Counted from the stretch's first letter, positions 9,801 through 18,521 are shown. The stretch: 64,000 nt of DNA from an uncultured Clostridia bacterium (GCA_937898625.1 CALEJF010000028.1:49841-113840), one strand, 5' to 3'. A program made the numbers and translations. The notes: generated by a model from the sequence alone, not told the origin.

Positions 9801-10692
9801 TCGTGGAATGCTTATGGAAGCACAACCAAAATGTTTCTCCGACCTTTTACAGATTTCAGGACTTTCCCACGGTACTGATGTTTGGCTTGGTAATGCACAG
9901 GAACTCATTAAAGACGGTACTTGTACAATTTCCGATGTTATCGGTACTCGTGACAGTATTATGACATACCTTATGCATAAGGGACTTGATTCAGGTCTTG
10001 CATTCAATATTATGGAAAAAACCCGTAAGGGCATTGTTGCAAAGGTAGGTTTCCCTGAAGGTGCAGAAGAGGCTATGAAGGCTTGTAATGTGCCACAGTG
10101 GTATATGGATTCCTGCCGTAAGATTAAGTATATGTTCCCTAAGGCTCACGCGGCGGCATATGTTATTGCAGCACTTCGCCTTGGCTGGTACAAGATTTAT
10201 AAACCTACTGAATATTACACTGCATTCTTAACAGTCCGTGGCGGTGACCTTGATGCAGTAACGGTTGCACAAGGCAGAGACGCGGTTAAGCGTAAAATGG
10301 TTGAACTCCACGGTCCACTTAATGCAGAGCCAAAGGACAGAAAACCAATGTCAACCAAGGAAAAAGACCAGTTTACTGCTTTGCAGGTTGTTAACGAAAT
10401 GATGGCAAGAGGTGTAGAACTTCTTCCTGTTGATATTTATAAATCTCGTGCAACTGTTTATTACATAGAAGACGGAAAAATTAGAATGCCATTCTCTGCA
10501 CTTTCAGGTGTTGGTGAAAATGCTGCCAAAGCACTTGTTGAGGGTAGGGATAACAGTGACGGAAACTTTGTTTCTATTGACGATTTCCAAGCAAAAACAG
10601 GCGCATCAAGTGCAGTTGTTACAGCGTTAAAGGAAATAGGTGCATTTGCAGACTTACCGGAAACTGCACAGATTTCATTCTTTGGTTTCTGA
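6898..10692 (+). CDS. polC: DNA polymerase III alpha subunit, PolC type, lacking the exonuclease domain
   Basis: Replicative DNA polymerase of Gram-positive bacteria, 1264 residues against about 1430-1440 usual. Order seen: N-terminal domain, OB fold (about 200-325), PHP domain starting with ELHLHTNMSDMDGM near 330 and AITDHGNVQ, then later GSACEAGE and GDVHFMDPED. The zinc finger (CPKCRHSEFF ... CPHC) begins near 724. The polymerase core has HVGSRGSVGSSFVA and the catalytic aspartates in PDIDLNFSG (D778, D780), with TGQHPGGMVVVP beyond. The 3'-5' exonuclease normally inserted in the PHP domain is absent: GVEGYLIDD runs into RYHIILLVQNKVGLKNLYKL within about 20 residues. The frame is continuous. 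The PHP metal ligands appear kept. Confidence 0.97.
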   Translation: MAVVKSLFGEYFDCTQNLDIAFADIVGFAVSQEKMSARLTIKPYRKIEKERIEALERQLSRAVNVNISIVCDESRIGFRTEFMELVIEILRDKIVVANGYFNNAEYEILGRELKITLKKGGKDILLSANCEKETERIIKGIFGVDYTVTLIQEEDFNTEMALDSMQKKVDEEIRREKNIPEPSVSANSGESKPHVIKEGFPLYLETQKPIYGNLIRTSNLQSLCDVSIESGAVAVWGEVFSLDVRTTRDGKNNIINFNITDKTYSYTVKIFESCTNAKTFLGALSEGVTVLVYGRVTFDKYSGENIISATAVNTVTPIKKQDKAEKKRVELHLHTNMSDMDGMTGADKLVKRAIQWGHPAIAITDHGNVQGYPDAMKGKGKDDIKLIYGVEGYLIDDIGEPETPWEKLPRYHIILLVQNKVGLKNLYKLVSLAHTTYFHTRPCIPRSKLNELREGIILGSACEAGELIKAILLEKSEEEIIKIAEYYDYLEIQPDGNNMFMIASHSDPNAKNPDRNKEYNRIKTLEDIRDINRKIIHLGDRLDKLVCATGDVHFMDPEDAKFRAILMAGKGFDDADDQAPLYFKTTDEMLEEFAYLGEDTAFEVVVTNTNKIADMIEQVRPIPKGTFQPSIPGAEDELRQICWDKAKDWYGDPVPEYVADRLTRELESIIKHGFAVLYIIAQKLVWDSEAHGYHVGSRGSVGSSFVATMAGISEVNPLAPHYRCPKCRHSEFFLHGEYGSGFDMPPKNCPHCDVPMVRDGHEIPFETFLGFHGDKAPDIDLNFSGDYQGNAHRYTEELFGRDHVFKAGTIATVADKTAYGYVKKYLEERGKVVTRAEEDRLTKGCTGIKRTTGQHPGGMVVVPNEFDVYDFTAVQFPANDTTSDMETTHFDFHFLHDTILKLDILGHDVPTLYKHLEDMTGIPVMDVDVCDPKIVSLCTSPEALGLTPDDIGVQTGTLSIPEMGTDFVRGMLMEAQPKCFSDLLQISGLSHGTDVWLGNAQELIKDGTCTISDVIGTRDSIMTYLMHKGLDSGLAFNIMEKTRKGIVAKVGFPEGAEEAMKACNVPQWYMDSCRKIKYMFPKAHAAAYVIAALRLGWYKIYKPTEYYTAFLTVRGGDLDAVTVAQGRDAVKRKMVELHGPLNAEPKDRKPMSTKEKDQFTALQVVNEMMARGVELLPVDIYKSRATVYYIEDGKIRMPFSALSGVGENAAKALVEGRDNSDGNFVSIDDFQAKTGASSAVVTALKEIGAFADLPETAQISFFGF

Positions 10693-10713
10693 TAATGTTG
10701 TACATTATTATAC

Positions 10714-10742
10714 TTGACAGATACACTTTATTATGTTAGCAT
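10714..10742 (+). promoter_or_regulatory. Promoter of the histidine operon
   Basis: TTGACA (10714-10719), a 17-bp spacer, and an imperfect TAGCAT (10737-10742) preceded by TG as in an extended -10. The leader to hisZ is only about 40 nt. No T-box or terminator/antiterminator is visible. Confidence 0.6.
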
Positions 10743-10785
10743 ATTAGCACACTAAAGCGACAACAATAAAAAGGACAATTTATAA

Positions 10786-11982
10786 ATGAAAAATTATTCC
10801 AAAATTACACCCGAGGGTACAAAGGACTATTTAGCACAGGAGAGCCGAGCAATCCGTTGTGCAGAAAAAAGACTTTCAGCAGTTTTTAAGTCCAAGGGTT
10901 ACGAAAAGGTAATGACACCTACAATAGAATTTTTTGATGTGTTCAACAGGGACAGTTCAGGTTACAACCCTGAAGACCTTTACAGTTTGACTGACTCATA
11001 TGGCAGACTTTTAGTGCTTCGTCCTGATTCAACTTTGCCTATTGCACGACTTGTTTCAACTCGTTTCCAGAATGCTCGTCTGCCACTTCGTCTTTACTAT
11101 AATCAGAATGTTTTTGTAAGACAGAAGAATTTGACAGGCAGAAATGACGAGGCAACACAGAGTGGCATTGAACTTATGGGTGCTTACGGACTCCGTGCAG
11201 ATTTAGAGGTTATTACAACTGCAGTTGAAGCCATTGAAAGTTGCACATCAGCTGATTTTAAACTTGAAATCGGTCACGCAGGTTTCTTTAAAGAACTTTG
11301 CAAAAAACTCAATGTCACAGGCGATGTTGTAAGTGAAATATACGATTGTGTTGAAAGCAGAAATTTTGTTTCTCTTAACAATATCCTTGATAAAATCGGA
11401 AAAAATGACATAACAGACTGTATTCGTAATCTTCCAAGATTTTTTGGTGGACTTGAAATTATTGAAAAAGCAAAGTCCATTGATTTAGGTGACGAGGGAC
11501 AAAAGAGTCTTAATTATTTAAAAGAATTATATGAACTTTTAGGAGATGCGGGACTTACTGACAAAATCGTTATTGATTTAAGTCTTGTTAACCGTACAAA
11601 TTACTACACTGGAATTATTTTTAAGGGATATTTGCAGGGTAGTGGTGTTTCAGTAGTTTCAGGTGGTCGTTACGATAGCCTTGGTGCAGAATTCGGTCGT
11701 GATATGCCATCAACCGGTTTCGGTATTGAAACAGGTGCACTGGCATCAGTTATGCTGTCCCGTGATGAACTTGACGAAGAACAACTTCCTGAAATTATCG
11801 TTTACGGTGAGCAGAATTACATAATCAAGGCACTCCAGTATTCCAAAAATCTTCGTGGAAATGGTGTTTACTGTGAAAACAGCACTTTTGAAACACTTGA
11901 AGATACAAAGGAATATGCTCTTTCAAAAGGCATTAAAAAAGTTTGTGTAGTAGGTGAAACAGTAAGGGAGGAAATCTTATGA
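10786..11982 (+). CDS. hisZ: ATP phosphoribosyltransferase regulatory subunit
   Basis: HisRS-like, catalytically inactive tRNA-synthetase paralogue that complexes with short HisG to allow activity and histidine feedback; 398 residues. The class II synthetase fold is seen in TPEGTKDYLAQES, KVMTPTIEFFDVF, the motif 2 region RLYYNQNVFVRQ and the C-terminal GGRYDSLGAEFGRDMPSTGF. Paired with a 210-residue HisG, HisZ is the right call rather than hisS. Its stop overlaps hisG by 4 nt. It is the first gene of the his operon. Confidence 0.92.
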   Translation: MKNYSKITPEGTKDYLAQESRAIRCAEKRLSAVFKSKGYEKVMTPTIEFFDVFNRDSSGYNPEDLYSLTDSYGRLLVLRPDSTLPIARLVSTRFQNARLPLRLYYNQNVFVRQKNLTGRNDEATQSGIELMGAYGLRADLEVITTAVEAIESCTSADFKLEIGHAGFFKELCKKLNVTGDVVSEIYDCVESRNFVSLNNILDKIGKNDITDCIRNLPRFFGGLEIIEKAKSIDLGDEGQKSLNYLKELYELLGDAGLTDKIVIDLSLVNRTNYYTGIIFKGYLQGSGVSVVSGGRYDSLGAEFGRDMPSTGFGIETGALASVMLSRDELDEEQLPEIIVYGEQNYIIKALQYSKNLRGNGVYCENSTFETLEDTKEYALSKGIKKVCVVGETVREEIL

Positions 11983-12611
11983 AAAAATTGAGAATTGCCC
12001 TTACAAAAGGCAGACTTGAAAAGAAGAGTGTTGAACTTTTCCAGAAAATGGGAATAGATTGTGACCAGCTTATCAACAAAGGCAGAAGACTTATTCTCAA
12101 TGCAGGGGACTATGAAGTTGTCCTTGCAAAAGCAGCCGATGTTATTACATATGTTGAACACGGTGTTTGCGATATCGGTATTGTAGGTAAAGATACAATC
12201 GTGGAAAACGGAAAAAGTTTCTATGAAATGATGGATTTAAACCTTGGTAAATGCGATTTTGCCCTTGCTACACAAAAGGGTGTTGACTTTTACGATGGTT
12301 TTAACACAAAGCGAATTGCAACAAAATATCCAAATATCACAAAAGCATATTTTGAAGGCAAGGGAATGGATGTTAAGATTATTAAAATCGAAGGCTCCGT
12401 TGAATTAGCACCACTTTTAAATCTTGCGGATGGTATTGTGGATATTGTTGAAACAGGCACAACACTAAAAGAAAACGGACTTGAAGTTAAAGAAAAGATT
12501 ATGCCTGTTTCTGCACGAGTAATCGTGAATATGGCAAGTATGAAACTTCGTCGTGAGGAAATCGATGAGTTCCTTGAAAAAATCGAAAAAGTAGTCCCAA
12601 AAGGTGAATGA
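11979..12611 (+). CDS. hisG: ATP phosphoribosyltransferase, short form
   Basis: First step of histidine synthesis, condensing ATP and PRPP; 210 residues, the short form that lacks the C-terminal regulatory domain and needs HisZ. Seen are RIALTKGRLEKKSVELF, DIGIVGKDTI and the PRPP-binding DGIVDIVETGTTLKENG. ATG 11979 overlaps the hisZ end, with GGAGG upstream inside hisZ. Confidence 0.96.
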   Translation: MKKLRIALTKGRLEKKSVELFQKMGIDCDQLINKGRRLILNAGDYEVVLAKAADVITYVEHGVCDIGIVGKDTIVENGKSFYEMMDLNLGKCDFALATQKGVDFYDGFNTKRIATKYPNITKAYFEGKGMDVKIIKIEGSVELAPLLNLADGIVDIVETGTTLKENGLEVKEKIMPVSARVIVNMASMKLRREEIDEFLEKIEKVVPKGE

Positions 12612-12612
12612 T

Positions 12613-13902
12613 ATGATTAATACAGTTTTTGCAGACGGTAAGGCAGATGTTTCCCTTATCGCACAACTTAAAGAAAGAAGTGGCGAGGTTGACAAAAAAG
12701 TTACTCTCGCAGTTACTGATATTCTTGAAAATGTAAAAATGAATGGCGATAAAGCCGTTTTAGAATATACAATTAAATTTGATGGAAAAGCACCCGAAAA
12801 AGCAGAGATTTCAAAGGAAGAAATTGATAACGCAATTAAAACCTGTGACCCATTCTTCGTAAAATCTTTAGAAGATGCAGCAGAAAACATCCGTGATTTC
12901 CACGCTCGTCAAAAGCAACAGAGTTGGCTCACCACAAAAGAAAATGGTGTTATAATGGGTCAACGTGTTCGTGGCTTAGAAAGAGTCGGTATTTATGTGC
13001 CGGGAGGTACAGCTGCATACCCATCAAGTGTACTTATGAATGCAATTCCTGCAAAAATTGCAGGTGTTAAAGAAATTATAATGGTAACTCCTCCAGCAAA
13101 GGACGGTAAACCAAACCCCGATATTCTTGCTGCTGCAAAAATTGCAGGTGTGGACAGGGTATTCCTTATGGGTGGGGCACAGGCTGTTGCTGCATTGGCT
13201 TATGGTACAGAAACTGTGCCAAAGGTTGACAAAATCGTAGGACCAGGTAACATTTTTGTTGCAACTGCAAAGAAACTTCTTTATGGTACAGTTGATATTG
13301 ATATGGTTGCAGGACCAAGTGAAATTTTAATTGTTGCAGACGAAACTGCAAATCCAAAATTCCTTGCGGCAGACCTTATGAGTCAGGCTGAACACGATGT
13401 ATTGGCATCAGCAATTCTCATTACAACAAGTGAAAAAATCGCAGAAGAAACGAAGAGTGAACTTGCTCGTCAGTGTGCAACACTTTCAAGAAAAGAGATT
13501 ATTGAAAAATCTCTTAAAGATTACAGTGCAATTATCATTTGTGATAATATGGACAAGGCTGTTGATTTTGCTAACAAATTAGCACCTGAACACCTTGAAA
13601 TGTGTGTTGAGAACCCACTTGAGTATATCGGCAGAATGGATAATGCAGGCAGTGTATTCCTTGGTAACTATTCACCTGAACCATTGGGTGACTATTTTGC
13701 AGGTCCTAACCATGTTCTTCCAACAAGTGGTACTGCAAGATTCTTTTCTCCATTGTCAGTTGATAGCTTTATTAAAAAATCAAGCTTTATTTACTATACA
13801 GAGGACGCACTTCGTGAATGCAAGGATAAGGTTGTTTCACTTGCAGAAACAGAGGGCTTAACAGCTCACGCAAATTCCATTAAAGTCAGATTTGAGGATT
13901 AA
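12613..13902 (+). CDS. hisD: Histidinol dehydrogenase
   Basis: Zinc enzyme oxidising L-histidinol to histidine with two NAD, 429 residues. Characteristic segments are GLERVGIYVPGGTAAYPSSV, MGGAQAVAALAYGTETVP, KIVGPGNIFVATAK, DMVAGPSEILIVAD and the zinc-region AEHD, with a terminal GPNHVLPTSGTARF. I chose ATG 12613 because AAGGTG lies 6 nt upstream. A GTG at 12604 would be inside that site. It follows hisG by 1 nt. Confidence 0.96.
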   Translation: MINTVFADGKADVSLIAQLKERSGEVDKKVTLAVTDILENVKMNGDKAVLEYTIKFDGKAPEKAEISKEEIDNAIKTCDPFFVKSLEDAAENIRDFHARQKQQSWLTTKENGVIMGQRVRGLERVGIYVPGGTAAYPSSVLMNAIPAKIAGVKEIIMVTPPAKDGKPNPDILAAAKIAGVDRVFLMGGAQAVAALAYGTETVPKVDKIVGPGNIFVATAKKLLYGTVDIDMVAGPSEILIVADETANPKFLAADLMSQAEHDVLASAILITTSEKIAEETKSELARQCATLSRKEIIEKSLKDYSAIIICDNMDKAVDFANKLAPEHLEMCVENPLEYIGRMDNAGSVFLGNYSPEPLGDYFAGPNHVLPTSGTARFFSPLSVDSFIKKSSFIYYTEDALRECKDKVVSLAETEGLTAHANSIKVRFED

Positions 13903-13904
13903 AG

Positions 13905-14957
13905 ATGTTCCAGCTTAATGAAAAGGTAAAAAATTTAACACCTTATGAGCCAATCAGTGGTATATATGAAATTCGTCTTGATGCTAACGAGTCATTTTTG
14001 ACAGTTCCCGAGAATATTGAGAATGAAATGGTTGAGGCACTTAAAAAATCTGCTCTCAACCGTTACCCTGACCCGAATGCAACAAAATTAGTAAAAGGAT
14101 TTGCAAATTATTTTAATGTGAATGCCGATTGTGTAACAGCAGGTAATGGTTCCGATGAAATAATTTCAGTTATAATGAATGCATTTTTGCAGAAAGGTGA
14201 CAAGATTTTAACTCTTGAACCTGATTTCTCAATGTATCGTTTCTATGCTGAAATTGCAGAATGCGAATGTGTTAAGTATCAGAAAAATGAAAATCTCGAT
14301 GTGAACATGGATGATGTAATTGCACTTGCTAACCAAGAAAAAGTACGAATTGTGATTTTCTCAAATCCTTGCAACCCAACATCAAGAATTATCACAAAAG
14401 ACAGTGTAAGAAAACTCATAAATAATACGGATGCCCTTGTTGTCCTTGACGAAGCATATATGGACTTTGCAGAGGATGAAAGCCTTTTAGGTGAATTTGA
14501 GAATTACGAAAATCTCATTATTTTAAAGACTTGTTCAAAGGCTCTTGGTTGTGCGGCACTGCGTTTAGGCTTTGCAGTAGCAAACAAAACACTTACAAAT
14601 GTTATCCGTGCAGTAAAATCACCATATAATGTAAACTCTGTTTCTCAAGTCTTGGGTGAAGTGCTTTTCTCACATCCTGACTATATTGATAATTGCATTA
14701 AAACAGTTGTAAATTCAAGAAAGGAACTTTACTCTGCAATACTTGAGTTAGAGAGTGATAAAATCGAAAAAATATATGAAACTCATACAAACTTTGTGTT
14801 TATGAAGGTAAAAAACGCAAAGAGTGTTTTTGAAAAGATGAAAGAGAATAGCATTATCATCCGTAATATGGGAGACTTCTTGAGAATTACAGCAGGTAGC
14901 AAGGAAGAAAATGAAAAGATGCTAGAGGCTTTCAAAAAAGTGCTGGAGGAAGTATAA
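13905..14957 (+). CDS. hisC: Histidinol-phosphate aminotransferase
   Basis: PLP-dependent class II aminotransferase converting imidazole-acetol phosphate to histidinol phosphate, 350 residues. LDANESFLTVP is the HisC start signature. GNGSDEII lies in the cofactor region, FSNPCNPTSR and VVLDEAYMDFA follow, and the Schiff-base lysine lies in KTCSKALGCAALRLGF. It starts 3 nt after hisD and its stop overlaps the hisB ATG by one base. Confidence 0.95.
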   Translation: MFQLNEKVKNLTPYEPISGIYEIRLDANESFLTVPENIENEMVEALKKSALNRYPDPNATKLVKGFANYFNVNADCVTAGNGSDEIISVIMNAFLQKGDKILTLEPDFSMYRFYAEIAECECVKYQKNENLDVNMDDVIALANQEKVRIVIFSNPCNPTSRIITKDSVRKLINNTDALVVLDEAYMDFAEDESLLGEFENYENLIILKTCSKALGCAALRLGFAVANKTLTNVIRAVKSPYNVNSVSQVLGEVLFSHPDYIDNCIKTVVNSRKELYSAILELESDKIEKIYETHTNFVFMKVKNAKSVFEKMKENSIIIRNMGDFLRITAGSKEENEKMLEAFKKVLEEV

Positions 14958-15529
14958 TGAGAACTGCAACAATAACCAGAAAAACAAAGGAAACAGATAT
15001 TAATTTAACCCTTTGCCTTGATGGTGGTGAGGTTAAAATAGATACAGGTGTTGGTTTCTTTGACCATATGCTTACAGCCTTTGCAACTCACGCAGGTTAT
15101 GGCTTAACTGTAACTTGTAAAGGTGATATTGAGGTTGACTGCCACCATACAGTTGAGGATATAGGTATTGTACTCGGTCAGGCTCTTTTTGAGTGTTTAG
15201 GGGATAAATCAAACCTCGTTCGTTATGGCAGTTTCTTTGTGCCAATGGATGAGGCTCTCGGTTTTTGTGCAGTTGACATCTGTAACCGTGCATACACAGT
15301 TTTTGAAGCAGATTTCCCACAGGAAAAATGCGGTGATTTTGATGCTTGTATGTGTGTTGAATTCTTCCGTGCAGTTGCAGATAATGCGAAAATTACATTA
15401 CACCTTCGTGCACCTTATGGTGACAATTCCCATCATATCGCAGAAGCAATTTTCAAGGCTTTCGGCCACGCAATGAGTATTGCAACAGAAAAAACAGACA
15501 AAACACTCTCAACAAAGGGGACTCTTTAA
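14957..15529 (+). CDS. hisB: Imidazoleglycerol-phosphate dehydratase
   Basis: Manganese enzyme of histidine synthesis, 190 residues, single-domain form without a fused phosphatase. Metal-binding motifs are clear: GVGFFDHML, DCHHTVEDIGIVLG, FFRAVADNAKITLH and GDNSHHIAEAIFKAFGHA. It overlaps hisC by one base and precedes hisA by 3 nt. hisH, which usually separates hisB from hisA, is missing. Confidence 0.96.
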   Translation: MRTATITRKTKETDINLTLCLDGGEVKIDTGVGFFDHMLTAFATHAGYGLTVTCKGDIEVDCHHTVEDIGIVLGQALFECLGDKSNLVRYGSFFVPMDEALGFCAVDICNRAYTVFEADFPQEKCGDFDACMCVEFFRAVADNAKITLHLRAPYGDNSHHIAEAIFKAFGHAMSIATEKTDKTLSTKGTL

Positions 15530-15532
15530 AAG

Positions 15533-16246
15533 ATGATAGTTTTTCCGGCAATAGATATAAAAGATAAAGAATGTGTCCGCCTTTATAAAGGTGATTTCGC
15601 AACAGCAGGTAAGGTTGCAGACTCCTATATGGAAACTGCACTAAACTTTAAAAAAGCAGGTGCAGAGTGGATTCACATGGTAGACTTGAACGGTGCACTT
15701 GATGGCGTTAGAATAAACTCCGACATTTTCCTTGATGTTGCTAAAAATAGTGGTCTTAAAGTTGAAGTTGGCGGTGGTATCCGTACAATGAAGGATGTTG
15801 ATTTCTATATTGAAAATGGCATCCAGCGAGTAATTATCGGCTCTGCTGCTTTAAAAAATCCACAACTTGTAAAAGAGGCTTGCAGGGAATTCGGTGACAG
15901 AATCGCAGTTGGCATTGACGCTAAAAATGAAATGGTTGCAACCGAAGGGTGGACGGAGAAAAGTGACACTCACTATATTGACCTTGCAAAAAGAATGGAA
16001 GATTTTGGTGTAAAGTATATTATCTTTACGGATATTGACTGTGACGGTATGCTTTCAGGACCAAATCTTGAACAGTTAGTTAAACTTAATGACGCAGTTT
16101 CTTGCAACATTACAGCAAGTGGTGGTATTAAGGATATTCAGAATATCGTTGACCTTAAAAAGGCAAATATGTATGGTGCTATCTGTGGTCGTTCAATTTA
16201 CAGTGGCACGTTAAATCTTGCAGATGCTATCAAGGAGGCGAAATAA
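15533..16246 (+). CDS. hisA: ProFAR isomerase (HisA)
   Basis: TIM-barrel isomerase of the histidine pathway, 237 residues. [19 protein letters not shown] at the start and [32 protein letters not shown] and ASGGIKDIQ mark the two half-barrel phosphate sites. The VDLNGALDG segment and the opening [15 protein letters not shown] fit HisA rather than HisF, which begins with CLDVKxGRVVKG. Its stop overlaps hisI by one base, leaving no room for hisF. Confidence 0.93.
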   Translation: MIVFPAIDIKDKECVRLYKGDFATAGKVADSYMETALNFKKAGAEWIHMVDLNGALDGVRINSDIFLDVAKNSGLKVEVGGGIRTMKDVDFYIENGIQRVIIGSAALKNPQLVKEACREFGDRIAVGIDAKNEMVATEGWTEKSDTHYIDLAKRMEDFGVKYIIFTDIDCDGMLSGPNLEQLVKLNDAVSCNITASGGIKDIQNIVDLKKANMYGAICGRSIYSGTLNLADAIKEAK

Positions 16247-16560
16247 TGAACCTTGATAAATATTTTGTAAAAGCAGAGTTAATTCCTGCAATTATTCAGG
16301 AAGAAAGCACGGGTGAAATCTTGATGCTTGCTTATATGAATAAAGAGTCAATGGCAAAAACACTTGAAACCGGCTACACTTGGTTCTGGAGTCGTTCCCG
16401 TCAGGAACTTTGGAACAAGGGTGCAACATCGGGACATTTGCAGAAGGTGGTTTCAATTCACGGTGACTGTGATGACGACACATTACTTATAAAAGTTGAA
16501 CAGACAGGTCCTGCTTGCCATACGGGCAGTAAGTCCTGCTTCTTTAATAAAATCAAATAG
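16246..16560 (+). CDS. hisI: Phosphoribosyl-AMP cyclohydrolase
   Basis: Opens the adenine ring of PR-AMP; a zinc/magnesium enzyme of 104 residues. Motifs are [60 protein letters not shown] and CFF. It is the stand-alone form, not fused to hisE, which follows directly. Confidence 0.96.
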   Translation: MNLDKYFVKAELIPAIIQEESTGEILMLAYMNKESMAKTLETGYTWFWSRSRQELWNKGATSGHLQKVVSIHGDCDDDTLLIKVEQTGPACHTGSKSCFFNKIK

Positions 16561-16569
16561 GTGATAGAA

Positions 16570-16896
16570 ATGAATGATACATTAGTAAATCTTTACGAAA
16601 CAATACTTGAAAGAAAAGCAAATCAGCAAGAGGGTTCTTACACTTGCTATCTTTTTGAGAAGGGGCTTGATAAAATTCTCAAAAAAGTTGGCGAGGAATG
16701 TAGTGAAACAATTATCGCTGCAAAAAATGGTAACAAGGAAGAAACCGTTGGTGAAATCAGCGACCTTATTTTTCACTTGTTTGTTATGATGGCAAACGAG
16801 GGTATTGCTGTGGAAGATGTTATGGCAGAACTCGACAAGAGAAGCAATAAAACGGGAAACTTAAAAACATTCCACCAAGTCGATAAGAATACATAA
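16570..16896 (+). CDS. hisE: Phosphoribosyl-ATP pyrophosphatase
   Basis: MazG-like helical hydrolase converting PR-ATP to PR-AMP, 108 residues. Metal-binding helices show KKVGEECSETIIAAKNGN and EISDLIFHLFVMM. I chose ATG 16570 with AGGTGAT 5 nt upstream. The GTG at 16561 adds three residues and lacks its own site. It is the last gene of the operon and is followed by a GC-rich repeat. Confidence 0.94.
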   Translation: MNDTLVNLYETILERKANQQEGSYTCYLFEKGLDKILKKVGEECSETIIAAKNGNKEETVGEISDLIFHLFVMMANEGIAVEDVMAELDKRSNKTGNLKTFHQVDKNT

Positions 16897-16910
16897 AAAT
16901 AAATAAAACT

Positions 16911-17017
16911 TTCCGCCCCATCTTTGAGGGGGCTGTCACGAGCTTTGCGAGTGACTGGGGGAGTACTCCTTCAGTCTGCTTCGCAGCCAGCTCCCTCACG
17001 GAGGGAGCGGTTCTTGT
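16911..17017. repeat. GC-rich palindromic intergenic repeat
   Basis: A GC-rich island unlike its surroundings containing three inverted repeats: a GTCAC...GTGAC pair (from 16935), CTGC-ttc-GCAG (16976-16986) and GCTCCCTC-acg-GAGGGAGC (16990-17008). It resembles the ctccctc-type intergenic repeats seen in gut Clostridia genomes (recalled, not searched). It may also terminate the his operon. Confidence 0.6.
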
Positions 17018-17054
17018 TTTACAAAACTTATACATACTGAAATGGGGTAGAAAA

Positions 17055-18521
17055 ATGAAAATTTTGTGGGCAATTCTTGGACTTTTAGGTCTTTTTATTG
17101 TGGTAACACTTATCCGTGCTATTTTCTTTAAAGAGAAAAAGGCAGAAAACAAAAAACTCGAGCCTGAAATGATTAATATGGAAAAATATTGTCAGGATTT
17201 GAGTGATGCAATTAAAATTAAGACAATTTCTAACTACGACAGAGAGCTTGTTGATTGGAATGAGTTCGATAAGTTTCATGCTTTTCTTGAAGAAAGATTT
17301 CCATTGGTACATAAAACAATGACCAAAACAAAGGTTGCAGAAGCAAGCCTTGTTTATAAGTGGGAAGGCACAGACCCAAGTCTTGACGGAATCGCAATGC
17401 TTGCTCATCAGGATGTTGTACCGATTACTGCAGGCACAGAACAAGATTGGGAACACGAGCCATTCAGCGGTTATAACGACGGTGAGTTTATCTGGGGCAG
17501 AGGCGCTATGGATATGAAAAATCACCTTATCGCCGTAATGGAATGTATGGAAGAACTTATTAACGAGGGCTTCCGTCCAAAGAGAACAGTTTATATCTGT
17601 TTAGGTCATAATGAAGAAGTTGTTGCAGCTCCTGATAATGGTGCAAAACAAATTGCAGCATATCTTAAAGAGCAGGGTGTTCACCTTGAAGCAGTCCTTG
17701 ACGAGGGTGGTGCAATTCTCCCTGTCAAACTTGGTAAATTACTTGACATTAACCTTACAGGCGTTGGTATTGCCGAAAAGGGTAGCGTTAACTATAAGGT
17801 AAGTGTAAATGCAAAGGGTGGTCACTCATCACAGCCACCTAAACACACTGCAGTTGGTAAACTTGCAGATGTAATCAAGGATATTGAAAATCATCAGTTC
17901 AAGGCAACAATGCCTGATTACCTTAAACAACTCATTAAGAGAGTTGGTATGAATGCAGGTTATCCGTTAAGAGTTGTCCTTGTAAATGCTCCTATTTTAC
18001 AACCACTCATTCTTGCAATTTGTAAAAATATTCCTGCGGCCGCATCCCTTATCCGCACTTGTACTGCAGTTACAATGGCAGAGGGTAGCCCACAGTTCAA
18101 TGTTCTTCCACAGAAGGCATCAGTAACTGTTAACTTCCGTACAATGCCCGGAGTTTCAATTAAAGATGTTGAACAACATATCCGCGATAGCGTAAAGAAT
18201 AAGGATATTGAAGTTGAATTCCTTGTTGGTAAAGAATCCTCACAGGTTTCACCAACGGACTCAAAAGCATTCCAGACAATTAAGGAACTTGCAGAAGCAC
18301 AGGATAGTAGAAATCTTGTAACACCATTCCTTGTAATGGGTGGAACGGATGCTTATAACTACGAGCCTGTTTGTGAAAATATCTATCGTTTTGCTCCTTT
18401 CGTTGCAGATACAAAACTTCTTCTCTGCACACACGGTACAAATGAAAGAATTCCGATTGCCTGCTGTGAAGATGCAATTGCATTCTTTAAGAGATATGTT
18501 CGCAAGATGACGGAAAATTAA
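17055..18521 (+). CDS. M20-family peptidase with N-terminal membrane anchor
   Basis: Zinc amidohydrolase of the M20/CPS1-PM20D1 type, 488 residues. One hydrophobic helix spans about residues 3-25, so the catalytic domain is probably tethered outside or at the membrane. Catalytic segments are LAHQDVVPIT, FIWGRGAMDMKNHL (metal-bridging Asp), GHNEEVVA (Glu pair), DEGG and GGTDAYNYEP, with the dimerisation domain beginning near AKGGHSSQPP. The start follows GGGGTAG. It is a single gene with its own flanking hairpins. Substrate unknown: N-acyl amino acids or peptides are likely. Confidence 0.88.
   Translation: MKILWAILGLLGLFIVVTLIRAIFFKEKKAENKKLEPEMINMEKYCQDLSDAIKIKTISNYDRELVDWNEFDKFHAFLEERFPLVHKTMTKTKVAEASLVYKWEGTDPSLDGIAMLAHQDVVPITAGTEQDWEHEPFSGYNDGEFIWGRGAMDMKNHLIAVMECMEELINEGFRPKRTVYICLGHNEEVVAAPDNGAKQIAAYLKEQGVHLEAVLDEGGAILPVKLGKLLDINLTGVGIAEKGSVNYKVSVNAKGGHSSQPPKHTAVGKLADVIKDIENHQFKATMPDYLKQLIKRVGMNAGYPLRVVLVNAPILQPLILAICKNIPAAASLIRTCTAVTMAEGSPQFNVLPQKASVTVNFRTMPGVSIKDVEQHIRDSVKNKDIEVEFLVGKESSQVSPTDSKAFQTIKELAEAQDSRNLVTPFLVMGGTDAYNYEPVCENIYRFAPFVADTKLLLCTHGTNERIPIACCEDAIAFFKRYVRKMTEN

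Noticed and set aside
6898..10692. Frameshift or assembly gap as the cause of the short PolC
   Set aside because: The frame is continuous and both flanks of the missing domain are well formed; a clean assembly deletion cannot be excluded without reads.
10693..10785. T-box or attenuator before hisZ
   Set aside because: Leader after the promoter is about 40 nt with no T-box sequence or terminator.
15533..16246. Calling this gene hisF
   Set aside because: The start [15 protein letters not shown] and VDLNGALDG segments are those of HisA, not HisF.
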